Origin: Perlabentimonas sp034006965
GTDB taxonomy: Bacteria; Bacteroidota; Bacteroidia; Bacteroidales; Tenuifilaceae
Assembly (NCBI GenBank): GCA_034006965.1
Contig: JAVERU010000009.1
Coordinates: 1 to 48,169 of the forward strand
Length of the DNA stretch: 48,169 nucleotides
Direction: 5' to 3'
Position numbers and translations under genes: made by a program
Notes under the pieces: generated by a model
What the model was told of the DNA's origin: nothing
The model's input: only the letters and a program-made list of their open reading frames with translations
The model's database searches: none
Part shown: piece by piece, positions 7,753-15,360 of the stretch
Numbering within the stretch: the stretch's first letter is position 1
How the letters are laid out: every line of letters starts with the position of its first letter

Positions 7753-8211
7753 ATGAGATTGTGGATTACAGTAATAATGGTTATTGCCACTGCAATTAAC
7801 GTAAAAGCACAAGAGAGTAAAACTATGAGCGAAAGCGAAATACGGTCGAAGCTAACCCCTATGCAGTTCTTCGTTACCCAGGAAAAGGGTACCGAAAGGC
7901 CGTTTACGGGCGAGTACTGGAATCTATTTGAAAGGGGAAAGTACCACTGCGTGGTTTGCGATGCCGAGCTTTTTGAGTCGGACACCAAGTACGACTCGAG
8001 CTGTGGCTGGCCAAGCTTTTTCGACTCCAAGTTTAAAGATAACATATCCGAAAAACCGGATTATAGCCATAATATGATTAGAACCGAGGTAGTATGTAAA
8101 AACTGTGGGGCACATTTAGGCCACGTGTTCAACGATGGCCCGCAACCAACGGGCATTAGGTACTGTATAAATTCAGCATCACTAAAATTTAAGCCATTCA
8201 ATGAGAAGTAG
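7753..8211 (+). CDS. msrB: Exported peptide-methionine (R)-S-oxide reductase MsrB
   Basis: The enzyme reduces methionine-R-sulfoxide in oxidised proteins. The 152 residues start with a signal peptide (MRLWITVIMVIATAINVKAQ), so this copy works in the periplasm. The MsrB domain follows: GTERPFTGEYW, zinc cysteines in CVVC (66, 69) and CKNC (115, 118), GWPSFF, HLGHVFNDGP, and the catalytic Cys138 in RYCINSASL. All key residues are present. There is no fused MsrA. The stop overlaps the beginning of the next gene by 11 bases. Confidence 0.95.
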   Translation: MRLWITVIMVIATAINVKAQESKTMSESEIRSKLTPMQFFVTQEKGTERPFTGEYWNLFERGKYHCVVCDAELFESDTKYDSSCGWPSFFDSKFKDNISEKPDYSHNMIRTEVVCKNCGAHLGHVFNDGPQPTGIRYCINSASLKFKPFNEK

Positions 8212-8818
8212 TAAAATGAAATCATCTATATATAGACTTTCGGCATTCCCGCTCAACTTAATCCTCCTGCCTGGTGAAGAGATTCCCCTGAGAATTTTTG
8301 AGCCACGCTACAAGCAGCTCATTACAGAGTGCTTGGAAACAAAGCAAAGCTTTGGCATTCCATTTTTAGGTGAGAACGGAATGACAGAGATAGGAAGTGA
8401 GGTGGCTGTTACAAAACTTGTTGGACGCAATGCCAATGAGGATATGGTGATTAGCATCAAGGGAATATCGCTGTACAGAACCATCGAATTTTTTCCTGTA
8501 CTCCCCGATAAGCTCTATGGGGGGACTGTATCGGAATCGTTGAATGCAGACTTTAGCACTACTAACCCCGAGATTGCCGTTAAGGTTAAAGCATTGAAGC
8601 TAAACCTTAGCAACAAGCTGGGGACGCTCATTGTATCCGAGAGCATGAACATGCTTGACATTGCCCGTTCGCTCATGCTAAAATCGGAGGAGAAGTACAA
8701 GTTGCTTACGCTAAGCAGTAAGGTTGATAAGGAGCAATTTATTATTAACCAGCTTCGGTTTGTGGAGCTAATCCGCTTGCAGGAAACAAAGCTCGAGAAT
8801 AACTACTCGTTGAACTAG
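8201..8818 (+). CDS. Lon N-terminal (LON substrate-binding) domain protein
   Basis: The 205-residue cytoplasmic protein resembles the N-terminal domain of Lon protease without the ATPase and protease parts. Signatures are FPLNLILLPGEEIPLRIFEPRYKQLI at the N-terminus, TEIGSEVAVTKL and a helical C-terminal region with LTLSSKVDKEQFIINQLRF. Such stand-alone proteins are common but not functionally defined. The ATG at 8201 overlaps msrB by 11 bases. A second ATG at 8216, just after the msrB stop, would remove five residues and fits the family N-terminus equally well. Confidence 0.83.
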   Translation: MRSSKMKSSIYRLSAFPLNLILLPGEEIPLRIFEPRYKQLITECLETKQSFGIPFLGENGMTEIGSEVAVTKLVGRNANEDMVISIKGISLYRTIEFFPVLPDKLYGGTVSESLNADFSTTNPEIAVKVKALKLNLSNKLGTLIVSESMNMLDIARSLMLKSEEKYKLLTLSSKVDKEQFIINQLRFVELIRLQETKLENNYSLN

Positions 8819-8871
8819 TAGTTTATCATCTTTTTGCTAAATTAGCATCCAGTAAACCAATTGCTGGAAAG

Positions 8872-9348
8872 ATGAACCAACTGAACTACATCAAGCTAAC
8901 AAAAGTAAATATTGTTTACGATGACCAAGAGTTCACGCTTAGCCGTAAAACCAAGGACTACCTTATGGCCCTTCTTTCGTCATCATTTTTAGCCGCTTCG
9001 TATATCTTCAACACACACCTGTACTCATCCATTGGTAATAAAAGGGGTTTGTATTTTTTCATACCAATCCTTGGGGTAAGCCTTGGTTACCTTGTTGTTA
9101 CGCTCGTTCAGTATATTGAGTCGAAACGTTTAAAGGACAAATGGTTTAAGTACTCAGAGTTAGAATCGGTTGTGCTGCACGAGAAAGGAGGTAATTACAT
9201 TGTGAACTTTACGCTGACCAGCGAATCCGTATACGGTGTAAAAATAGAAAACGACCTTTACTTTAGGCAATTCATAAGCCTTATTAAGGAGAAAGGCATT
9301 TCAGTTACCAACACCAACGTGCAACAGAGGGTTAAACCAGGTTACTAA
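8872..9348 (+). CDS. Hypothetical protein with two membrane segments
   Basis: I do not recognise the family. The 158 residues begin with a hydrophilic stretch, then have two hydrophobic helices (roughly 29-48, YLMALLSSSFLAASYIF, and 60-81, LYFFIPILGVSLGYLVVTLV). A soluble C-terminal part of about 75 residues follows (LESVVLHEKGGNYIVNFTL), which could fold like a small PH-type beta domain. It follows the Lon-N gene by 53 bases on the same strand, and its end overlaps the convergent beta-lactamase-like gene by 17 bases. Confidence 0.7.
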   Translation: MNQLNYIKLTKVNIVYDDQEFTLSRKTKDYLMALLSSSFLAASYIFNTHLYSSIGNKRGLYFFIPILGVSLGYLVVTLVQYIESKRLKDKWFKYSELESVVLHEKGGNYIVNFTLTSESVYGVKIENDLYFRQFISLIKEKGISVTNTNVQQRVKPGY

Positions 9349-10699
9349 AATCCCAACTCAACTCCCATTCCTCCTGGAGTGCTTCCACTCCTTCACCAAC
9401 TTCAACAAAATTCTGGTTGTTAATGCTATTCGGATTAAAAAGGTCAATACTTGGCCAGCTATCAACACCCCGCAGTGCGCGGGCCAACATCCTATTCACC
9501 TCATAGGGGAATCGGGCGCCCACCCAAGGACTTGTATTGGTAATAAAAACGTAGGTTAGGCCATTGCTCTGCGATATGGCTAGGGCGGATGTTCCTGCAA
9601 AGGAACCGGTGCGCCACTTAGCCCCGCTGCGTGAAACCCACCTCCATCCCAGCGGATGAAAGCCAGGTTCGGTGTTGGTTAGCTCCCTAATCGATTTTTT
9701 TGAAAGGATGGTCTCCTTCGAGTACAAATCGATGGAAAGCAGAAACTTAGCAAGACTAACTGAGGAAATAACCCATCCCCCAGCGGCACCAAGGGTTCTA
9801 ATATCGTTACCTCCCCTACTCTTTAGCACCTGCTTGGCCTGGCCATCGAACGAAGGTACAAGCTCGGCTTCGGGCACCTCATAGTACCTAACCTCCAAAG
9901 GATACCGAAGGCTATCATGGTTGTACGCAATAAAGGCATCGAAAACACCAATGGGGTTGAAAATATTTCTTTTTACATAGCTCTCATACGATGTCTTGGC
10001 CACCCTTTCTATTACGCTCTCAAGGATAAGATACCCGAAGTTGTTGTATGAGCATCGGGTTCCCGGGGTGAAGTGCAGGCGTTTGCCAAGGGTGAACTCA
10101 ATGATATCGTCTTTGCCAAGCGGTAGCTCACGGTTAAGCTGCCTAGCGATGGACTGATTCATAAACAGATGATCACCCCAGCGGGTGGTCCACCCAGCCG
10201 AGTGGTTAAGCAGCTGCTTAACGGTGATATCCTCAACCCGCTCATCGATATAGCCACGAAATAACGGATTGTTGAGCACCCCATCTTCACCAAAAACCTT
10301 TTGGTTCAAGCCCAGCTTACCGTCCTCAACCAGCTTCATCACGGCGGCTGCAGTTATCAACTTCGATACGCTGGCCACCCTAAGCAAATGGTAGGGCTGC
10401 ATTTCTATCTCGTTCTCCACATCGGCATACCCAAAACCCTTGGCGTAAACCAGCTTGCCCTCATGGGCAATGGCAACAGATGCCCCTGCAACGCCCCAGG
10501 TTCTAATGAATTGGTTTATGGATCTTTCAAACGACATCAAATCCTCTTCAACAAGTATATCGTTGGATAGGTATTCGTTTGAAAAGGGAGCAAAGTCAAA
10601 TTTCTCTTCAGAGGGGTGCGACCTTAACGAGTTGTTAAAGGTTATATCGAATAGAACAAAGAATGTAACAAGTATAGGCGTAAAAATCTTCCTTATCAT
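9332..10699 (-). CDS. Exported serine hydrolase, beta-lactamase class C / PBP4* family
   Basis: The 455-residue protein has an N-terminal hydrophobic export segment (MIRKIFTPILVTFFVLFDITF). Its beta-lactamase-related domain has the catalytic S-x-x-K as SVSK in VASVSKLITAAAV, the Y-x-N motif as YNN in CSYNNFGYLILES, and a third-motif region near GWRWVSRSGAKWRTGSFAGTS. Such proteins are mostly D-Ala peptidases, esterases or peptidoglycan-related hydrolases; true beta-lactamase activity is unlikely to be the main role. It has no obvious operon partner and overlaps the convergent upstream membrane-protein gene by 17 bases. Confidence 0.85.
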   Translation of the reverse strand: MIRKIFTPILVTFFVLFDITFNNSLRSHPSEEKFDFAPFSNEYLSNDILVEEDLMSFERSINQFIRTWGVAGASVAIAHEGKLVYAKGFGYADVENEIEMQPYHLLRVASVSKLITAAAVMKLVEDGKLGLNQKVFGEDGVLNNPLFRGYIDERVEDITVKQLLNHSAGWTTRWGDHLFMNQSIARQLNRELPLGKDDIIEFTLGKRLHFTPGTRCSYNNFGYLILESVIERVAKTSYESYVKRNIFNPIGVFDAFIAYNHDSLRYPLEVRYYEVPEAELVPSFDGQAKQVLKSRGGNDIRTLGAAGGWVISSVSLAKFLLSIDLYSKETILSKKSIRELTNTEPGFHPLGWRWVSRSGAKWRTGSFAGTSALAISQSNGLTYVFITNTSPWVGARFPYEVNRMLARALRGVDSWPSIDLFNPNSINNQNFVEVGEGVEALQEEWELSWDFSNLV

Positions 10700-10794
10700 A
10701 CAAGAATTTAAAAAATTAAAACATATCTGCTTGCAAAGTAACCCATATTATGCAAGAAAGTCAAGTAATTGGCGACTAATATATCAACAGCAAG

Positions 10795-10847
10795 CAAGCT
10801 GGCTGCTTCGCAAATGGCAAAGCAGCGCCAATTCTTACAAACAACAA
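10795..10847. other. Hairpin in the spacer after the threonine aldolase gene
   Basis: Within 10775-10845 there is a GCTGCTT/AAGCAGC stem around 10801-10826 inside a wider TTGGCG/CGCCAA pair. No clear T-run is present, so a terminator role for the aldolase gene is only possible. Confidence 0.25.
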
Positions 10848-10886
10848 TCAGGATTTAAATTGGTTGAAGACCAAAAGCGAATAAAG

Positions 10887-11918
10887 CTACAGCAGCGATT
10901 TGAGCGTGCTAACAAAGCCCTCGATATCCTCCTCGGTTGTATCCCATGAGGTCATCCATCGCACTTCCGAACGCTCCTCATTCCAAATGTAAAAGAAGTA
11001 TTCATTTTGCAACTTCTCGATGATTTCGCGTGGAATTATGGCGAAAACGCCATTCACATCAACCGATTGGGTAATGGTTACTTGAGGTAATTGCCTTAGC
11101 TCTGAAGCTAAAAGCTTAGCCATTCTGTTAGCATGCTTCGCAGTCTCCTTCCATTGATCATTTCCAAGGTAAGCCGAGAATTGGGAGGAGATGTAACGCA
11201 TTTTGGAGGCCAGCTGCAAACCCTGCTTTCGGGTGTACATAAACCCTTCGGCCAGCTCGGGGCGGAAAAATACAATGGCCTCGCCATACATCATCCCATT
11301 CTTAGTGCCGCCAAACGATAGGATATCAACACCAGCATCGGTGGTAAACTGCCTAAAGTTCATATCAAGCGCAACAGCAGCATTGGCTATGCGCGCCCCA
11401 TCCATGTGTAGGTACATATTATGCTCGTGAGCATAATCGGCAAGGGTCTTCACCTCCTCGGGGGTGTATAGCGTTCCTAATTCAGTTGGCTGCGATATGG
11501 ATATTACCTTAGGCTGAGAGTGATGCTGAAAACCAAAGCCATGCATATGCTTCTTAGCCAAATCGACCGTAAGCTTGCCATCGGGAGTTGCCACGGTGAG
11601 GAGCTTACATCCCGTGAAACGTTCGGGCGCTCCACACTCATCAACATTAATATGGGCCGTATCGGCACATATAACAGCATTGTATGGCTGAGTTGCCGCT
11701 TTAATTCCCAGCACATTGGCTGCCGATCCGATGAACACAAAGAATACCTCCACATGGTCACCAAACTCCTTACGGAAAAGTTTAATGGCTTCCTCGGTAT
11801 ACGGATCATCGCCATAAGCAATGGTATGGCCATTGTTCACGCTAGCCATAGCATTTAGAATGTTAGGATGAACTCCTGAATTATTATCGCTGGCAAAGCC
11901 TCTTTTATTTGTTGTCAT
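10887..11918 (-). CDS. ltaE: Low-specificity threonine aldolase-type PLP enzyme
   Basis: The enzyme cleaves L-threonine or allo-threonine to glycine and acetaldehyde using pyridoxal phosphate. From the ATG at 11918 the protein has 343 residues, the usual length. It starts with KRGFASDNNSGVHPNIL and has YGDDPYTEEA, a GSAANVLGI PLP-phosphate region, HMDGARIANA and the PLP lysine in SFGGTKNGMMYGEAIV. The frame stays open upstream to 12110 only because it passes through the simple-repeat array; the added residues are Asn/Gln/Ser repeats and are rejected. The array begins about 12 bases upstream of the start codon, so it lies where the promoter or 5' leader should be. Confidence 0.88.
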   Translation of the reverse strand: MTTNKRGFASDNNSGVHPNILNAMASVNNGHTIAYGDDPYTEEAIKLFRKEFGDHVEVFFVFIGSAANVLGIKAATQPYNAVICADTAHINVDECGAPERFTGCKLLTVATPDGKLTVDLAKKHMHGFGFQHHSQPKVISISQPTELGTLYTPEEVKTLADYAHEHNMYLHMDGARIANAAVALDMNFRQFTTDAGVDILSFGGTKNGMMYGEAIVFFRPELAEGFMYTRKQGLQLASKMRYISSQFSAYLGNDQWKETAKHANRMAKLLASELRQLPQVTITQSVDVNGVFAIIPREIIEKLQNEYFFYIWNEERSEVRWMTSWDTTEEDIEGFVSTLKSLL

Positions 11919-11930
11919 AGTGAGTGATAT

Positions 11931-12098
11931 GTTTGATTGACTGATCCGCCAGTGGGCGGACAGGTTGATTGACTGATTGATTGACTGATTGATTGACTGA
12001 TTGATTGATTGATTGGTTGGTTGATTGGTTGATTGGTTGATTGGTTGATTGGTTGATTGGTTGATTGGTTGCCTGGTTGCCTCTGGCTGGATTGAATG
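11931..12098. repeat. GATTGATT/GGTTGATT simple-repeat array upstream of ltaE
   Basis: Tandem variants of GATTGATTGACT, then GGTTGATT, run for about 150 bases. The array starts next to a small perfect hairpin, TCCGCC-AGTG-GGCGGA (11945-11960), and ends with GCCTCTGGCTGG, a degenerate form of the palindromic insert seen inside the 4661-4870 array. Asn/Gln-rich frames through it are artefacts of the repeat. Confidence 0.88.
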
Positions 12099-12210
12099 AT
12101 TGGAAAACATTATTCATTACCAAAACTACCAACTACTTTTTATCAACTTTGAAAAATGAGTTTAAGGTTTAGGGTTTACAGTACAAAGTTTAGAATTCAT
12201 AGATTGAATA

Positions 12211-12226
12211 GATTGGATGATTGAGT
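12211..12226. repeat. Single exact copy of the 16-base minisatellite unit
   Basis: GATTGGATGATTGAGT, identical to the unit of the 4661-4870 array, occurs once here. The TTTAGxGTTTAG-type bases before it also resemble those before the larger array. Confidence 0.75.
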
Positions 12227-12303
12227 TAAAGGATAGTTTTTATGTTTGATATTACCTGTCAAATCTACCGTTATATTGACGAGTGATGTTGGATAACCAG
12301 TTT

Positions 12304-12366
<63 letters not shown>

Positions 12367-12420
12367 TGACTTTAAACTTTTTAACTAAAGAAACCAAAAC
12401 CGATAGAGTGCTGGGCGTTG

Positions 12421-14214
12421 CTACATTCTACTGGGCACATCGATTCCTAGAAGCCACATCGACTGACGAATGACATTGGCAACCTCACGAGATAGCGCAA
12501 GCCTTAACCCTCTTACCGCCTCATTCGGTTCCTTAATAATTGTATAATCATGGTAAAACTGGTTGTACTCCTTCACCAGCTCGTATGCAAAATTTGCAAC
12601 TAGGGCTGGGCTTAGCTGCTCGCCCGCCTGTTGAACCACCCCAGGAAACATATGCAGCATTTTGATTAGCTCACGCTCCTTGTCACCAATATCAACCTTA
12701 CCTACTGTGGTGGGTATCTCAATGCCAGCATCATTGGCTTTACGTAGTACCGATTGGATACGAGCGTGGGTATATTGAATGAATGGCCCAGTATTGCCAT
12801 TAAAATCGATTGAATCCTTGGGGTTAAAGGTCATATTCTTTTTGGGATCGACCTTGAGAATAAAATATTTTAAGGCGCCAAGCCCTACCATGCTAACAAT
12901 ATCATTGGCTTCCTGCTCGGTTAACTCGTCGAGTTTACCGAGTTCCTGCGACATTTCACGGGCAGTTGCCTTCATCTCGTCAACCAAATCGTCGGCATCA
13001 ACAACAGTACCCTCGCGCGACTTCATCTTGCCCTCGGGTAACTGAACCATTCCGTAGGAAAGATGGTAAAGATGATTTGACCAGTCGTACCCAAGCTTCG
13101 ATAAAATCAACCTAAGCACCTGGAAATGGTACTCCTGCTCATTACCCACTACGTAAATATGATCATCTAGATGATACTCGGAGAAACGCTGAACAGCCGT
13201 GCCTAAATCTTGGGTCATATATACCGAGGTGCCATCGGCGCGGAGTAGCAGCTTCTCATCGAGGCCATCGGCCTGTAAGTCGCACCAAACGGAGCCATTC
13301 TCTTTCTTGTGAAACACACCCTTAACCAACCCCTCAGCAACAATCTTTTTACCCAGCAAATAGGTTTCGGATTCGTGGTAAACCTTATCGAACTCAATAC
13401 CAAGCGCTTTGTAGGTTATGTCAAAGCCATCGTACACCCAGCCATTCATGGTACTCCAAAGTTGGTACACCTCAGGATCCTTAGCCTCCCACTTACGGAG
13501 CATCTCCTGTGCCTCAATCATCAAGGGTGCTTGTGCCTTAGCATCATCTTCGGATAAGCCCTTACTCTTTAGCTCCTCAACCTGCTTCTTGTACTCCCTA
13601 TCGAAAATTACGTAGTAATCGCCCACCAGATGATCGCCCTTTTTGCCGCTACTTTCGGGAGTTTCGCCCTTGCCAAAACGTTGCCAAGCAATCATCGATT
13701 TGCAGATATGGATACCCCTATCGTTCACAAGATTTACCTTAATAACCTTATGCCCATTGGCCTCGAGCACACGAGAAACGGAATAGCCCAAAAGGTTATT
13801 TCGAATATGGCCAAGGTGCAAGGGCTTGTTGGTGTTGGGCGATGAAAACTCTACCATCTTGGCTTTACCCGACGAGTTTTTGGGTGCAAACCCAAAATCG
13901 GTAGCTTGTGCTATTGCATTAAGCATGTTGGCCCAAAACGATTGGCTTAAGCTTAAGTTAAGGAAGCCCTTTATAACGTTGAATGAATCAATGACTGGTT
14001 GGTTTTTCTTTAGCTGCTCCCCTATTTCCGTTGCAGTATCCTCAGGCTTTTTTTTGGATATCCTAAGTAACGGGAACACTACAAGAGTAAAATCGCCCTC
14101 GAACTCGCGCTTGGTTTTTGTAATCTGCACCTGATCATCAGCAGGGGTAACGCCATAAATCTGTTTGACGCATTGTTTAATAGCATCGGAAAGAATTATA
14201 TCTATATTCATCAA
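12421..14214 (-). CDS. argS: Arginyl-tRNA synthetase
   Basis: This class I synthetase charges tRNA-Arg. The 597 residues are full length. The N-terminal additional domain is followed by the catalytic core with the HIGH-type motif HLGH at 133-136 in NKPLHLGHIRNN, then the KMSKS-type loop KMKSREGTVV, then the DALR anticodon-binding domain near the C-terminus (ALVANFAYELVKEYNQFYHD), ending in GIDVPSRM, which matches the family. A second Met at residue 2 makes the start ambiguous by one codon. A tRNA-Arg(TCT) gene lies elsewhere in this window. Confidence 0.97.
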   Translation of the reverse strand: MMNIDIILSDAIKQCVKQIYGVTPADDQVQITKTKREFEGDFTLVVFPLLRISKKKPEDTATEIGEQLKKNQPVIDSFNVIKGFLNLSLSQSFWANMLNAIAQATDFGFAPKNSSGKAKMVEFSSPNTNKPLHLGHIRNNLLGYSVSRVLEANGHKVIKVNLVNDRGIHICKSMIAWQRFGKGETPESSGKKGDHLVGDYYVIFDREYKKQVEELKSKGLSEDDAKAQAPLMIEAQEMLRKWEAKDPEVYQLWSTMNGWVYDGFDITYKALGIEFDKVYHESETYLLGKKIVAEGLVKGVFHKKENGSVWCDLQADGLDEKLLLRADGTSVYMTQDLGTAVQRFSEYHLDDHIYVVGNEQEYHFQVLRLILSKLGYDWSNHLYHLSYGMVQLPEGKMKSREGTVVDADDLVDEMKATAREMSQELGKLDELTEQEANDIVSMVGLGALKYFILKVDPKKNMTFNPKDSIDFNGNTGPFIQYTHARIQSVLRKANDAGIEIPTTVGKVDIGDKERELIKMLHMFPGVVQQAGEQLSPALVANFAYELVKEYNQFYHDYTIIKEPNEAVRGLRLALSREVANVIRQSMWLLGIDVPSRM

Positions 14215-14337
14215 CTGGTATTTAAAAAACAGCGCAAAGATAATAAACTCTTTCCTAGAATTGGTTATAGGCTCGGTTAATGATTAAACGGTAATTATAA
14301 GAAGTATTGATGATCAGGGGCTTACAGGAGACATTGG

Positions 14338-15321
14338 CTACCTCACATCCGAGAAGTATTTCATAAACTGAGCCCTCTCGTAGGCCATTGGTCGGATGCT
14401 ATCGGCCTGGCGAAGCTTGCCAATAATATCCTGAACGTTTTCAATACCTTTGGCATCGAGCCAGCGACTCATATCGTCGAGCATACCGGTTATAACCGAT
14501 GGGCCTTTTTGATAAATGGCCGATGCCAGCTGAACAGCATTTGCTCCAAGGAGTAAGTTTTTAATGGCTGTTTCGGCATTATGAATTCCGGTTGATGCAG
14601 CCAAATCGCAGTTAACTCTGCCTGATAGAATACTTAGCCAGCGTTTTACCACCGTGTTGTCTTCGGGTGTACTAAAAATATGCCCCGAAGAAATTTTCAT
14701 TTTTTCCAGATCCACATCGGTTTGGTAAAAACGGTTGAACAGCACCAGCGACTTAATTCCTGTATTGGAAAGTTCGGTCATAAAATTCGCCATTCCGCTA
14801 AAGTAATGATGAACCTTAAGCGCTACAGGAATGCTTACTGTGCTTGATACCCGAGTTGCAATATCGAGGTATGTTTGCTCAATGGTACTACCCAAAACAG
14901 TTGGATCGGAAGGGAGGATAAATACGTTTAGTTCCAATGCATCGGCACCTGCCGCTTGGATATCGGCAGCAAAATCAATCCACTGCTCCGATGAGGAGCA
15001 GTTAACGCTCGCAATGATGGGGATATTTGTAAGTTGCTTGGCATTATCGATAAGCTCAATGTAGCTGTTTAGGGCATTCCGGCGAGTATAGTAAGCGATA
15101 TAGCCTTCGGCCTCGGTATACGAATCGAAAATGTTGTTCATGCGTTGAGCATCAACATCCATCAGTATCTGCTCCTCGAATAGTGATTTTAGCACAATGG
15201 CGGCTGCACCATGTTTTTCGAGATCAACAATCTTCTCAACAGAATCGGTTAAACCTGAACTTGAGGCAATTATTGGGTTTTTCAGCTTAAAACCCATGTA
15301 GCTTGTACTTAAGTTTGCCAT
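14338..15321 (-). CDS. Dihydroorotate dehydrogenase-like flavoprotein
   Basis: The 327-residue FMN-binding TIM barrel resembles class 1 dihydroorotate dehydrogenase (MGFKLKNPIIASSSGLTDS, IIASVNCSSSEQW, ADALELNVF). The C-terminal phosphate-binding part is STGIHNAETAIKNLLLGANA. It belongs to the DHODH-like group that is usually separate from the true pyrD. It is the last gene of the Mbx-like operon, 39 bases after the ferredoxin-GltD fusion. A GltD-like protein next to a DHODH-like barrel recalls the PreT/PreA pair of dihydropyrimidine dehydrogenase, but this protein has no ferredoxin extension. Substrate unknown; pyrimidine oxidation is only one option. Confidence 0.8.
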   Translation of the reverse strand: MANLSTSYMGFKLKNPIIASSSGLTDSVEKIVDLEKHGAAAIVLKSLFEEQILMDVDAQRMNNIFDSYTEAEGYIAYYTRRNALNSYIELIDNAKQLTNIPIIASVNCSSSEQWIDFAADIQAAGADALELNVFILPSDPTVLGSTIEQTYLDIATRVSSTVSIPVALKVHHYFSGMANFMTELSNTGIKSLVLFNRFYQTDVDLEKMKISSGHIFSTPEDNTVVKRWLSILSGRVNCDLAASTGIHNAETAIKNLLLGANAVQLASAIYQKGPSVITGMLDDMSRWLDAKGIENVQDIIGKLRQADSIRPMAYERAQFMKYFSDVR

Positions 15322-15360
15322 GGTATTGTAGTTTATACGTTGATACTTCTTTGGGTTCGA

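Noticed and set aside
11919..12110. N-terminal extension of threonine aldolase
   Set aside because: The added residues come from the simple-repeat array; the ATG at 11918 gives the normal family start and length.
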